A stretch of 64,000 bases of DNA from Callorhinus ursinus (Eukaryota; Chordata; Mammalia; Carnivora; Otariidae), in contig NW_020312785.1 in assembly GCF_003265705.1 (NCBI RefSeq), positions 18,318,968 to 18,382,967 of the forward strand, read 5' to 3'. Numbering within the stretch: the stretch's first letter is position 1; every line of letters begins with the position of its first letter. The notes under the pieces were generated by a model. The model saw only the letters and a program-made list of their open reading frames with translations. It had not been told where the DNA came from and did not search any database. This document shows positions 46,380-58,612 of this stretch, piece after piece. The translations under genes and the position numbers were made by a program.

Positions 46380-46519
46380 TGCCATGATGAGCACTGGGTA
46401 ATATATAGAATTGTTGAATCACTATATTGTACACCTGAAACTAATATACCACTGTATGTTAACTATGCTGGAATTAAAGTAAAAAAAAAAAAACTTAATA
46501 AAATTAAAAAAAAAAAAGA
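46380..46519 (+). mobile_element. Short LINE-1 3' stub
   Basis: 'gatgagcactgggtaatatatagaattgttgaatcactatattgtacacctgaaactaatat' and a double A tail match an older carnivore L1 3' end of the same type as the antisense one at 58256-58612. Confidence 0.85.
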
Positions 46520-48785
46520 TGCACCCTCTTCCTCTTCCCCAGTGCCTAATCATGGGAACTTTCTAGTCACAAAGACTAGCAAAATGAATTTGTTCGTGAT
46601 CCCTTCTTGGTGGTACTGTAACTAAACCTGTAAGTCTTTTGAAGTTTCCTTTTTTTTTTTTTAAGTTGTTGGAGTTTTGACAGTTGGTGTGAAAATTCCC
46701 AAACTACATGTGAATACTTGATAGATAATGACTATATATACTACAAGAACAGACATAAAGTATGATTCCATCTAAATCTGTCAACTTAGACCATAATTAG
46801 TATAATTCTGTATTGTTTTAGTTGCATTACATCATTTGGTTTTAAAGCAAACAAATATTTCATCAGAAGAAAAATGTGTAAATGTCGAGTCAGCAGAGCC
46901 TAGAGCAATTTCCTGTGCTTTAACATCAAGGAAATCTTGCAGAGACAAGTGTTTTAGAAATTTCTGAAATAAAGCTAAAATAACAAGGGCAAATGTCACA
47001 TTGTTTCATTCAACTGAAATAAAAGTGAAGAGCCCTTTTTATAAAGATTGTAGCAAAAAAGAGACATCATGGTAAGAGGTGTATTATATTTCAGTGAATG
47101 TCTATAGCATGCTAGACATATTTGGACCGTGCAATATGTAGCATCAAAGAAGTGGTTAGAAACTGTAGGACTTTGGCTTTTTGGATTACTTTGCAGTGCT
47201 TTTCCTTTCAAAAAAGAAACAGACAATGTGTTTCCAGGGAATTCCTGTCTCTCTTGGATGGTAGTTGGTGTGGATCCTCAAGTATGTCATCACTATCCCT
47301 TGATAAAGAAGTATGTCTTTTAAAGCAAAGGGTAACCTTCTGCAGCCAAAAAATCATATATTTTTCTTTGAAGACTGGGTGCAAGGATGGCCACTTTATC
47401 CTCTGGGAATGGCTGTATTTTTTTGGATTCTCCCACACTCTGGGAATTGTCCTTAGGCAACTTTGGATGGATCCATGCTGGGCTTTTGAGGGTAGAGTTT
47501 TAGAGCTTAGAAGAAGAGGTTGAAAAACAATCTTTTTCATCTCCAAATGAAAATGCAAAGAGTTTTTTTTTTCTTTGAACAGAATGTAATTAGCCCAAGT
47601 GGAATTGGGCCAAGAAAGAAGGATTAACAAGCTAAATGTGCCCCCAGTTCTTGGAGGATTCCAAAGATGGACTCATTCTTGACTGTCATGAAGAAAAGGT
47701 GTAGCATCTATAAAAGTCTAAAATAGGTAAGTGGGAGACGTGAAAGAGAGAAACAGTTCAGTTTTCTCACAAAGATGACAACTGAAGCTAGCCACCCCCT
47801 TCCCAATCTAAAAATCCATGTGACTAATTTTTCTAAGCAGTCACTGGAATGTTCCTGCTGGGAACAGGACAAATAATATATGTAGCTGGCACTGTCAACC
47901 GAGAGAAACTATTGTTCCAGTTGGGGAATGGAGGCCAACTCCCTTCAAGACTTAAAGAAAAGCGAATGTAGGACACATCTAAAGTAACTGAAATGGGAAA
48001 GGGGAAAAAAAACCCTCAAATTAACTGTAGTGTGCCAGCTGACCAAATGTAAAACAAAACAAAACAAAATAATCTCTTCCCCTCAAACTAAAAAAGAAGG
48101 AGAAAAAGGAACATTTGTCTTTGTGCTTTTGCTCTGCTCATTTTGGCTTGCTTCAGATACTTTTCCAAGTTTCAGTTTGAAATCTGATGACTCCCAGGAG
48201 CAGAAGTGTTCTTTTCTAGGTGTCATTTTTATCTATTTCTGTCAAGCCCTTTGATAAGAAATCAAGGAGAACCCTCATTTAAGAAAAGAAAAGGAAAAAA
48301 GAATACAGTAGATGGTTGACTCCAGAATAAAAGGTAGTAGAAATACAGTAAATTTACCTAAAGAAGGGGGGTTTCTTTGGTTAGTAGAAAGAAGTCTGAG
48401 AACAGTGCCTTTTAAAATATGACATCTGGAACTCACTAGAATTAACTACTTGATGGGAAAAAAAAAAAAAAAACCTCTCCAGATTAAAAAAAAAAAATCT
48501 TAACCAGAAGTTTTTTTTGTTTTGTTTTGTTTTTTTTTTTTTTTAAACAAAACTGCCTGCTATTTCATTTTAGGTGAAAAGACAGTTCAGAGTTTTGGAG
48601 ATAAAGATGTGTTTATGTGCTTTTGTAACTCAAAGGCAATTTTGATTTTAATATCAAACTCTTTCAGACTTTGGCTCATCATGAGAGCAAATGCCCCAGA
48701 GTGTTTGTTTTAGTCTTTAACTGAACCACTTATATGTGAAACTTGAAAGAGATCTTTAGTGTGTCTTGCAAGGATGTTTCATACA
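46520..48785. other. 2.3 kb repeat-poor tract
   Basis: Open frames overlap on both strands at 47122-47630 (133 and 140 codons) without recognisable domains. A/T homopolymers lie at 48459, 48486 and 48531. No gene called. Confidence 0.45.
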
Positions 48786-48789
48786 TGCA

Positions 48790-49000
48790 GTATGGGCTGG
48801 TAAGCTGGAAGTTGAAACAACAGGATTTGAATCCCCAGCTGAGTGAGGCTGGATAAATAATATAACTGTTTGGAAAATGGTGATAATAACACTTGACTTT
48901 TTATATCATAGATTCATAGAAAAGATTAAATGAAATGATGAATGTGAAAGCACACTAAAATCTGTAAAAAGTTGTATAGAGTAAGGTGCTATTTTCTTAG
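48790..49000 (+). repeat. MIR SINE
   Basis: 'ggatttgaatccccagctgagtg', 'ggaaaatggtgataataaca' and 'agattaaatgaaatgatgaatgtgaaagca' match MIR in order, sense strand. Confidence 0.8.
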
Positions 49001-49344
49001 TGTGTGTTCTTTTCTCAGTACACTTGCTTTATATTATGTTTCTTTTCAAATCTTTATTTCTATCTTATCTCTTTGAGTTGTCCTTATTTTACTCTAAGTT
49101 TTTTTTTTTTTTAAAGAATTAAATGGACAGTTGTTAACATGGTTAAGTGTTTTCTCTTCGTTTATTTCTGTCAACTTCTGGCATTCATTTCAGAGATTTT
49201 GACTCAAGTCAGGAGACTAACTCTCTGAAACCACCCTTTGTCCCACTTTACCACAATGCACAAGAATCCTGAATAGAAATGGAGGCAAGGGAGCCCAATA
49301 TAATTTTAAAGACATTACAAACACTTTTCATTCCCTATAAAAAT
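49001..49344. other. Unique DNA, nothing recognised
   Basis: Short AT-rich stretch between MIR and a SINE; no gene. Confidence 0.5.
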
Positions 49345-49357
49345 ATGAATATTTATG

Positions 49358-49492
49358 GAGTGCCTGCCTGGGTGGCTCAGTTGGTTAAGCATCTGACTCT
49401 TGATCTCAGCCCAGGTCTTGATCTCAGGGTCATGAGTTCAAGCCCTGTGCTGGGCTCCACACTGGGCATGGAGTCAACTTAAAAAAAAAAAA
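49358..49492 (+). mobile_element. SINEC, short older form (135 bp)
   Basis: Head 'tgcctgggtggctcagttgg' preceded by an extra 'tgcc'. The body reads 'gatctcagggtcatgagttc', and the A tail follows 'catggagtcaactt' directly without the usual CT run. TSDs 'atgaatatttatg' (49345-49357) and 'atgaagatttatg' (49493-49505), one mismatch. Confidence 0.92.
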
Positions 49493-49675
49493 ATGAAGAT
49501 TTATGCTTACATATGGGGAAAATACAAAGGAGGGGAATACTAGAAGAAAATACGTGTGTGAAAAGTGGTGGCAGACCCAGTAGAAAATAGGCAATGACCT
49601 AGGACTGTGGGATCAGAATCAAAGGGTATTTTAGAATTATCTAGTAATACCCAAAGCATGATAAAGGAATCTTTT

Positions 49676-49866
49676 TTTTTTAAATATTTTATTTATTTAT
49701 TTGAGAGAGAGAGAATGAGATAGAGAGAGAGAGCATGAGAGGGACAGAGGGAGAAGCAGACTCCCTGCTGAGCAGGGAGCTCAATGCGGGACTCGATCCC
49801 GGGACGCCGGGATCATGACCTGAGCTGAAGGCAGTCGCTTAACCAACTGAACCACCCAGGTCCCCC
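49676..49866 (-). mobile_element. SINEC with perfect 14-bp TSD
   Basis: TSD 'taaaggaatctttt' identical at 49662-49675 and 49867-49880. The head ends 'ccacccaggtccccc'. Opposite in orientation to the SINE 180 bp upstream. Confidence 0.96.
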
Positions 49867-49954
49867 TAAAGGAATCTTTTAAATAACATCTGTGATGAGG
49901 GATATTTGTATTGATTTTTACTTTTCAAGTGAACCAGAGCTGCTGTCTCTTGTA

Positions 49955-50131
49955 CAGTGTTTCTTCAACTTCACAGTGCATACAAGTCACATGGAGACTT
50001 TTTCAAAATGCATATTCTGATCAAAAGCTCTGGGGTGGTTGCTGGGCTAGTGAAAGAATTCAGTGTTTCTGACAAGCTCTCAGTCAGTGCCAAAGCTGCT
50101 GCTTCTTAGACAACAATTTGAGTAGCCAGGC
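49955..50131 (+). mobile_element. MER20-like hAT-Charlie MITE
   Basis: 'cagtgtttcttcaacttcac', 'aaaatgcatattctgatc', 'gctctggggtgg', 'tctgacaagctctcagtcag', 'aatttgagtagccagg' follow MER20 in order, with the left terminus intact. The 8-bp TSD is no longer visible. Confidence 0.75.
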
Positions 50132-51091
50132 CGAATGTCACTATAATTATTTTCCCCTTACAAGTAACACTCTAAAAATATCTATCTCTAAAAGTATCTA
50201 TGGAGAAAGTGTGGCTATGGAAATACTAGTCCAGAAAAGTTTCCATTTTTGTATGGCTTTATTGAGCTGAAATTGATGTACAGCAAAGTGACATTTTTAA
50301 GTGTAAAATCTGATGAGTTTCAACATGTATATAACCATGAGACCATTACCACAGGCACGATAATGAATATTTCTATCACTCAAATGTTCTTCATGCCCCT
50401 TTGTAATCTTTCCTTGATTTCCCCTCTCTGCACCCCATGTACCCACTAATCTGCTTTCTGTCATTTTAGATTATTTTTCATTTCCAGAATTTTATATAAA
50501 ATACTATACAGTATAATATGTAATTTTTATTATCTAGCTTCACTCAGCATAGATATGAAATTCATCCATTTTTCCATTTTTGAAAATTGGGTTTTTGTCT
50601 CAAAATTGAGTTGCATGTACTTTTTACTGCTGAGTAGTATTCCATCGAATGCTTGTACCACAATGTGTTTATCCATCCAGCTGCTGATAGACATTTGTGT
50701 CATTTCTAGTTTGGGCCTGTAACATTAAACTGTTATGTTTATTCAAAGGCATGTCTTTGAATGGACATATTTTGTTTCTTTAGGAGAAGAGTGACTGAGT
50801 TGTAGAGCATGTGTATGTTTAGCTTTTTAAGAAATAATCAAATTATCAGAGGTGATAGTATCATCCTACATTCCCACCAGCAATGCTTGAGGATTGTTTT
50901 TGCTCCCTCCCCACTTGCTTAGTTGGTATGAACGATCTTTCTAGTGGTTATATAACAGTATCTCATCATGGTTTTAATTTGCATTTCTCTAATCACTAGT
51001 GATGTCAATCAGGTTTTCATGTTTATTTGCCATTCATATATCTTCATTTGTGAAGTGCCTGGTCACATGTTTTCTAATTTTTGAAAAGTGG

Positions 51092-51130
51092 AAGTTTGTC
51101 TTGGTATGCTACACATACCAAGACAAACTT
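51092..51130. repeat. Perfect inverted repeat, 17-bp arms, 5-nt loop
   Basis: Arm 'aagtttgtcttggtatg' (51092-51108), loop 'ctaca' (51109-51113), arm 'cataccaagacaaactt' (51114-51130), exactly complementary, followed by a T run. It lies in a decayed L1 where no such palindrome is expected. Confidence 0.97.
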
Positions 51131-51150
51131 TTTTTTTATATATTCTAGAT

Positions 51151-51372
51151 CAGGGATTGGCAAACATTTTCTTTAAAGATCCAAAGAGTAAATATTTTAG
51201 GCTTTATGGGCCATGTGATTTCTGTTGCAACAATTTTAACTCTGGTCTTGTATCATGAAAACAACGTATAAGACCAAAATGGATGAATATGGCTGTGTCT
51301 CAATAAAACTTTATTTACAAAAGCAAATGGCAGGTCAGACTTAGCCAGTGGGTCTTGTTTTGCTGATTCTTG
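51151..51372 (+). mobile_element. hAT-Charlie MITE (MER58-like) with perfect 8-bp TSD
   Basis: Starts 'cagggattggcaaacatttt', contains 'taaatattttaggctttatgggcca' and 'caataaaactttatttacaaaa', and ends 'ttttgctgattcttg' (inverse of the start). The 8-bp TSD 'ttctagat' is exact at 51143-51150 and 51373-51380, the hAT hallmark. 222 bp, non-coding. Confidence 0.88.
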
Positions 51373-52591
51373 TTCTAGATGAAAGTTCTTTCCCAGATAC
51401 ATGCTTTGCAAATGTATTTTCTCTGGCTGTGTCTTTTCCTTCCATTTCCTTAACACTGTCTTACAAAGAACATAGATTCTACATTTTGATGAAATTTAGC
51501 ATTTATTGATTTTTTTTAAAGTTCATGGTTTTTGTGTTTTATTTAGGAATCTTTGCCTAACCCAAGATTTACTCTTAAATTTTTTCCCCCAAGCTAAGGA
51601 CTCTTGCTTTTTTTTTTTTTTCTTACTCCAAATGGATATCCAAATTGTTCCAGCACTATTTATTAAAAGATTATCCTATCTCTGTGGAATTGCCTTGGCA
51701 TCTTTGTTGAACTCAATTGACCATATATGCATGGGTCTTTTTGAGGACTTCCTTTATAGTTCCAAAGATCTATATATCTAGCTTTACACTAATCACATAC
51801 TAACTTGATTATCAGAGATTGAAAATAAGTCTTCAAATCAGGTAGTATAAGTCTTTCAACTTTGTTCTTCTTTTTCAAACTTTAGCTATGTTAGGACTTT
51901 TGTATTTCTATATCAGTTTCCATAATAAAGCATGCTGGGATTTTCATTGGGATTCATTGAATCTATAGTAAGAGTTTGGGAACTATAGCCCATGTGTCAA
52001 TTCTAGCTTTCAGTCTGTTTTTGTGCTGCCCTCCAGCTAGAATTTTTTTTTTTTTGAACAGGTCAGTCTGGGAAGAGTTTGCACTTTACATTTAATCTTT
52101 TGATATCTGAGCATGCTCTATCCACTTTTGTAAGTCTTCTTTAATTCTGTAAATATTCTATAGATTTTAGTGTACAAATAGTCTACATCTTTGTCAAATT
52201 TATTTCAAAGAATTTAATATTTTTGATGCTCTTGTAAGTGGTATTTTTTTCCGTTTCATTTTCTAGGTTTTTTTTGTTATATATTTTAATTTTTAAATAT
52301 TGAGGTTGAGTTGTGATTTTACTACACTTACATATTAATTATAGTAGCTTTTTAAAAGCTTCTCTAAGATTTTCTATCTAAACCTACTTGATTTCTGTAA
52401 ATAGTGTTAGTGCTTTTTCTATCATAGTTTTTACCTTTTTTTTTCCTTTACTGAAGTCTATATTTAGTGTCTATAGTATAATGTTGCATTGAAATGGTAA
52501 GAGTGAACAACCTTGTTTTGTTTCCAGTCTTATGGGAAAAGTGTTTAGTCTTTCATCATTAGGTATGTTGTTAATTGTTGATTTTCTTTTT

Positions 52592-52781
52592 TCTTCTAAG
52601 ATTTTATTTATTTGAGATAGAGAGAGAGAGAGAGAGAGCACCAGCTGGGGGGCAGAGGGAGAGGGAGAAGCAGGCTCCCCACTGAGCAGGGAGCCCGACG
52701 CGGGCCTCCCTCCCAGGACCCTGGGATCATGACCTGAGCCCAAGCCAGATGCTTAACCAACTGAGCCACCCTGGCGCCCTA
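52592..52781 (-). mobile_element. SINEC inside the old L1
   Basis: Tail at about 52592, AG run at 52617-52640, body 'ggctccccactgagcaggga', head ending 'gccaccctggcgccct'. TSD not clear in the T-rich flanks. Confidence 0.9.
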
Positions 52782-52831
52782 GCTACTGGTTTTTCTTAGA
52801 TGCCTTTTATTTAGTTGAGTAAGTTCCTTTC

Positions 52832-53314
52832 TGTATTAGTTTCTTAAGGTTCCTATAACATATTATTACAAACTTGGTGGCTTATGCAACACAAATTTAT
52901 TTTCTAACAGTTATGAAGGCCAGAAGTCTGAAATCAGTTACGCTGGATCAAAACCAAGGTATCATCAGTGTCCAGGGGCTCTAGGGAAGAACCCATTTTC
53001 TTGCCTTTTCCAGCTTCTAGAGTTCCATTCCTTGCATTCTTTGGTTCATGGCTGTTTCCTCCATTTCTAAAACCCATGATATAGAATCTTTAGATTCTGA
53101 GGTCATCACAAAACCTTCTTTCTTCTGTATTAGTATCTCCAAATTGCTTCCCTCTTATTTTGGCATTCGTGATTTCATTTAGGGCTCATGCAGGTAATTC
53201 AAGATAATCTCATTTCAAGATCATTGACCTTATCGTACCTGCAAAGTTCTCTTGCCATATATAATAACATTGACAGGTTCTAGTGATAAGGAAACAATTA
53301 TTCAATCTATCACA
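52832..53314 (-). mobile_element. MLT1-type solo LTR, antisense, inside the old L1
   Basis: Begins 'tgtattagtttcttaagg' and ends 'tcaatctatcaca' (TG...CA on both strands). Inside: 'acaaacttggtggcttatgcaacacaaatttatttt', 'aggccagaagtctgaaatca'. L1 sequence is interrupted between 'aagttccttt' and 'ctattcctagtttactaag', so it is an insertion of about 483 bp. TSD decayed ('ctttc'/'acttc'). Confidence 0.82.
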
Positions 53315-53515
53315 ACTTCTATTCCTAGTTTACTAAGTTTTACAATCATAAATGGATACTGGATTTTGTCAACTGCTTTTTTTTGCTCTGTTGATAATAC
53401 CATATGATACTTCTATTTGATTCTGTGTTACAGTGAGTTATATTGTTTGATTTTCAAATGTTAAATAAAACTCATTTTTGAGACAAATCCCACTTAACCA
53501 TGATGTATGATCCTT

Positions 53516-53534
53516 ATATATATATATATATTTG
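53516..53534. repeat. Short (TA)n run
   Basis: About nine TA units in the antisense L1. Confidence 0.9.
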
Positions 53535-53780
53535 AGTCTCATTTTATAAAATGAGATTAATAATTTTTCGTCTGTGTTCATGAGGGCCATTAATATGTAG
53601 TTTTGAGTTTTTTGAAATCTTGTTATCAGAACAACACTGGCCTTGGAATGAGCTGAAATATCAGTTGGTGTTATTTTTCCTTAAATGTTTGGTAGACTTC
53701 ACCAGTGAAGTCTTACTTTGCCTGGAGTTTACTTGTTGGGAAAATCGTTAAGTAGAAATTCAGTTTTTAAAATAGATATA

Positions 53781-53992
53781 AGGTACCTGTGTGGCTCAGT
53801 CCATTAAGCATCTGACTTTTGATTTCAGCTCAGGTCATGATCTCAGGATGGTGAATTGAGCCCCACCTCGGGCTTTGTGCTGGGCTTGGAGCCTACTTGG
53901 GATTCTCTCTCTCCATCTGTACCCCTCCCCCCCACTTGTGCATGCATACATACTCTCTCTCTAAAAAAATAAAAAATAAAAAAACCCAAAAT
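53781..53992 (+). mobile_element. SINEC inside the old L1, 12-bp TSD
   Basis: Head 'aggtacctgtgtggctcagt', body 'tttgtgctgggcttggagcc' (an older or variant body form), CT run, A-rich tail. TSD 'aaaatagatata' exact at 53769-53780 and 53993-54004. Confidence 0.93.
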
Positions 53993-55165
53993 AAAATAGA
54001 TATAGGGCTATTCTGGTTTGTCTGTTTCTTCTTGAATGAGCTTTGGTAGTTTTTTTCTTTAAAGGAATTTTATTCATTTCATCTAAATTATTGAAATAAT
54101 TGTAATTTTCATGATATTCCTTTATTATTCTTTTAATGTCTAGAGCATCTGTAGTGAGTCTCCTTTTCCTATTTATGATATTGGTAACATGTATCTTCTT
54201 TCCTTTTTCTGGCCAAAAGTTTATCAATTTTATTTATCTTCTCAAATAACCTGGTTTTTCTTTCATTGATTTTCTTTGTTTCTCTTTTTCTCTGTGTCTC
54301 ATTCTCTTTCCCTATCTCTCTGTCTCTCTCTATATACACATATGTATATATAACTTTATTCTTTTACTGATTTACTTTCTTCTCACTTTGAATATTATTT
54401 GCTTTTCTTTTTCTAATTTCTTATTGTGGGAGCTTAGTATATTGATTTCAGACACTTCTGTTTTTCTTACATAAGCATTTAAGCTTTAATTGTTCCTCTA
54501 TGAATGTTTAACCTGCTTTTCACAACTTTTGACATATTGTGTTTTCATTTTTATTTAGTTCATATATATTCTAATTTCCTTTTTGACGCATCGATTATTT
54601 ACAAGTGTGTTGTTTTGTTTAAAAATTTTTTGTTTTCCATATATTTTTGTTACTGATTTCTAATTGTCATCAGACATCATAGTTTTTATGTTTTGAAAAC
54701 TTTTATATTCATTGAAACTTTTATGGCCCAAAATATTTTGTTAAGTGTTCAAAAAAGTATGTATTCTGTTGTATTTTTCATCTTTAGATATTTTATTAGC
54801 TTTTAATTTTTTAAAAATTTTCCATGTCTCTCCTTATTATGCCCACTCTTATCCTTTCCTGGATATATAAAGCATATTTATAGTGGCTGTTCTAACATTC
54901 TACTCTTTAATGTGTGTCATTTCTGTATCTGTTTGTACTGATTGATTTTTCCTGTGCTTCTTTGCATACCTGGTATTTTTTTTTAATTGGATATCACATT
55001 GTAAGTTTTATATGTGGTGTGCTACAGTATTTGCAATCCTTTTAATGTTTCTGGACTTTATTCTGGGAAGCATTAAATTGCTTCAAAAGAAGTTGATCCT
55101 TTCTAGGTGTGGCTTAAAGCAATGTCCTTCTAAGGACTCTACCCAATGCCCCATGTGTTAGGAAG

Positions 55166-55369
55166 CTTTCCACTCTGCATGCTCATGCTCATGATGCAGG
55201 CTCAAAGGGAGCCCTCTGCAGACCTTTGGTGTCCTCTCTTGTGTAGCTGTCCTCTTTCCCTGTGCTGTGTTCTGGAAACTTCCCTAAATAGCAGAATGGG
55301 ACAATTTTAGGGCTTACCTTGTTTTTTTTCCCCTTGTCTCGGAAGTCATTGTTCTGTTGGAGTAAAGGT
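55166..55369. other. Spacer, nothing recognised
   Basis: No gene; slightly GC-richer than its surroundings. Confidence 0.5.
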
Positions 55370-55545
55370 GGAGGCAGAAGTAAAAACAGGGGAGAGGGAT
55401 GGAGGGATGAGGTAACTGGGTGATGGACATTGGGGAGGATATGTGTTGTAATGAGCACTGGGTGTTATATAAGACTGATGAATCACAGACCTGTACCCCT
55501 GAAACAAATAATACATTATATGTTAATTAAACAAACAAACAAAGC
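55370..55545 (+). mobile_element. LINE-1 3' stub, tail module A
   Basis: 'gtgatggacattggggaggatatgtg', 'cacagacctgtacccctgaaacaaataatacattatatg' and 'aaacaaacaaacaaa' equal the L1 3' UTR module A at 6300-6420, and it stops there with no module B. Confidence 0.88.
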
Positions 55546-58239
55546 CAGATCAGTTTTTATTTTTATTTTTTTATTTTTTTTCCAGATCATTTTTTAAATG
55601 GTATTCCTACCCTAGACATAATGAGACATCTGTTTCAGGTGGGTTCAGATTTAGAAAGTGTCAGGGACCAGTCGTTTTTAATACTATTGTGTATACCTTC
55701 AACTCATTTGAAGTCTTTTTTTTTTTTCTTTCTATTTTACCTGTTTTAGGAGATAGTAGCACAGGTTAAATCCAACTCACCACATACTTAGTATCTTCAC
55801 CTGTGCAGTTGAATATTACTGGAGAAAAACACAAGTAAAACAACCGTTTCCCCTTAAGATCCATAATCATTAACATATATATTAAGGTAGAATACTAATA
55901 TTAAAGTTGTTAAAATAAAACAGCTAACGTCGAACAATTTGAAGAGTCTTGTATATTCTTTATCTTTGTAACTGGACATAGTGAACTTTTCAGAAGTGAA
56001 TCCAATATACAGTTCCTTTCAAACCTATGTATTTGAAAGGAGCCTTAGTGTAGGGAGTATTTCTTTAGTTGTGGAAGCTGGTTCAGGCCCATGAAGCTGT
56101 GAGATAGACAGAACTTACTTTGGCATATGTATATGAGTAGAAGGAAGGATTGAGCTGAACTGGCAGGCAACATTAAATCTATTGCCTCCACTGGCAGAAT
56201 TTGTTAGAAATGTGAGATCAAAACCTAGCTCTTGGGCAAAATCCCATGGAACTCTTAACTGTTAATAGGGGGGAAAAAAGAAAATGGACTATGTTAAAAA
56301 AAAAAGATTTTATTAAATGCTGTTGTTTTTTTTTGTTTGTGTTAAGATTTTACCAAGAATAGTAGATAGAAAAAAAAAAGAATAGTAGATAGCATTTTAT
56401 ATTAGTATATTAGCTGCATTTCATTTCAAGTGGGATTGAGTCACCATTAACTTATACAAAATAAATGAGCACATGCACATTACACTCCTTTACTCTTGTT
56501 CTCTAATTCTGACAATGATAGCTTGGACATACAATAATGCTAAGAAATGTACTTCTAGAAAATGTATGAACTTTTGACACCTGTTTAAAATGAAAGAAAA
56601 AAAGTACTTTATTGAGAGTAAAAATGGACTCTAGATTTAGACTGAAACAGCATAAATGGTGATTTCTGAAAAGTGCTTGCTCTTTTTTTTTTTTTAGGTT
56701 ACAGTGTTTCATACAAGTCTAATTTAACCAGTATGACTATACATTAGAGTTATATCAGGGAAGAGAATGGAAAATAGTTATATTATAAATTTAAGTAACA
56801 GTGTTAATGTCTTATGATGTGTATTTACTAAAAACTGGAAGTTTTAGCACCATTTTCTGTTCCAGTTTCTATTAGATAAGATCTTTGATCATTGGTGCCT
56901 CAACTCGGGTAATATTATAAAGTTCTCTTGAGACAAAGGTTTATTAGAGAATCCAAGGAATTTTCATGGGTCAAGTAACATGAAGGTGGAATAGCAGCAG
57001 GAGGTCTCTTTTGTCCTCTAAGAGATATGAGCTATGATTTGCTACTTCTCACCATCTAAGGAATTTAAAGTTATATACAATATGATCTCATCCATCACTG
57101 TAATGGCTGGCAGGTAATGCTGTTAAAACACAACTGGCCAATAACATAATTTCTACTAAATAAATATATTGCAACTGCAAAAAGTTTAGTGACTTTTTGC
57201 CCATGGTCAGTTACTGAGTCAGCATAGGGCCAGGAATAGAAATAGAAAATTCAATAACTTATATATTGTCAATATTTTTGCAGCACACAGAAAAATAGTC
57301 CCTAAGATGAATGACATACAACATGCTGAGTCTTTGTTCCTCCCACTAGATTGCATTAGCGTACCTTCATTGGTTTTTGCCCCAAGTTAATTTTACTTAT
57401 TAGGTCTGTGAAAAACATGGCCATGTCCTTGGGGCCTCTGGACATGCACGCCAAAACAAATCAATTATTTGAAATGCCACAGAATAAATACTATCAGAAT
57501 AAGCTCCTTGGGAGAAGAAAGGTGTCATATAATTCAAAGCAATTTATAAATATCTACTTTCAGACACAGTGTGAGACCTGATCCAAACTTCTTTGAAGGA
57601 GATTTAAACAGAGCTGCTGATATTATGATTACATTTTCTCTTATTTCATGCCTAGAGTAATGTTAAGGCAGCGGAGTTCAAGTATTTTCTCTAATACTGG
57701 TAGAGCAGTGTAAAAATAATGTATTTACTTATGAAGGGACATATATAGAAAATTACTTTGATTCAGATAGCTCTAGCTTGTAGAGATTTATTCCCACTGG
57801 GATAGTGGAATCTTTGTTGAGATTTCAGTGCTGTTCTTTGAGTATTGAAAATATTTATAAAATAAAATTTAAAGTAAATGTCTTTTAGATATGAGGATAA
57901 GATCAAAGTTCTAATATGTTGCTACTAAACATGATGAGGATTGTCAGAGAAGGGAATTATGAGTCAACATTTAAAAAATTGAAAAAAATGAGTCAATGTA
58001 ATAGCAGTTACAGAGAAGACTTCTATGAACATGAATATTAAATAAGTGGAGTAAAAATATTAATTAAAGTAAGTTTACATAAGTATTAAGGAAACTGTAA
58101 TTATGTAGTTTCAGAATTAAGCACCCATCTACATAAACATAAGAAAGAAAAGAATTTAAACTCTAATTATCCTGAAAAGTAACATAGCTTAGTATCATGA
58201 TGATTATAAACTAGGCATGACAATTAGAAACTGACATTT
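55546..58239. other. 2.7 kb repeat-poor AT-rich tract
   Basis: No named repeat or gene apart from homopolymer runs. A short local duplication 'agaatagtagatag' occurs at 56358 and 56379. Confidence 0.45.
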
Positions 58240-58612
58240 ATAAAGTATCCGACTTAAAATTTTTTAAATTTATTTTTAAGTTTTTGTTTAAATTCCAGTT
58301 AGTTAACATACAGTATAATTAGTTTCAGACATACAATATAGTGATTCTACACTTCCATGTAACACCTGGTGCTCATCACAAGTGCCCTCCTAATCCCCAT
58401 CACCTATTTAACCCACTCCCCACCCACCTCCCCTCTGGTACCCATCAGTTTGTTATCTATAGTTAAGAGTCTGTTTCTTGGTTTGCCCCTTCTCTTTTTT
58501 CCCCTTCTTTGCTTGTTTGTTTCTTAAATTCCATATGTGAATGAAATTATATGGTGTTTGTATTTCTCTGACTGACTTATTTCACTTAGCATAATACTCT
58601 CTAGCTCCACTG

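Larger units (their letters stand above)
50235..55165 (-). mobile_element. Old LINE-1 (L1M/L1ME type), antisense, heavily interrupted
   Basis: The left end is an L1 3' UTR antisense ('gctttattgagctgaaattg', 'ccatgagaccattacc'), followed by antisense ORF2. The minus-strand frame 53961-54227 gives INRKRRLTTDALDIKRIIKEY, an ORF2 linker segment. The tract is interrupted by a hairpin (51092), a hAT element (51151), a SINE (52592), an LTR (52832) and another SINE (53781). The part beyond about 54850 may be a separate, older L1 fragment ('attgcttcaaaagaagttgatcctttc', 'ctctacccaatgcccc'). Confidence 0.82.

Noticed and set aside
47122..47630. Frames open on both strands (133 and 140 codons)
   Set aside because: Neither has a recognisable domain; simultaneous openness on both strands suggests chance stop depletion.
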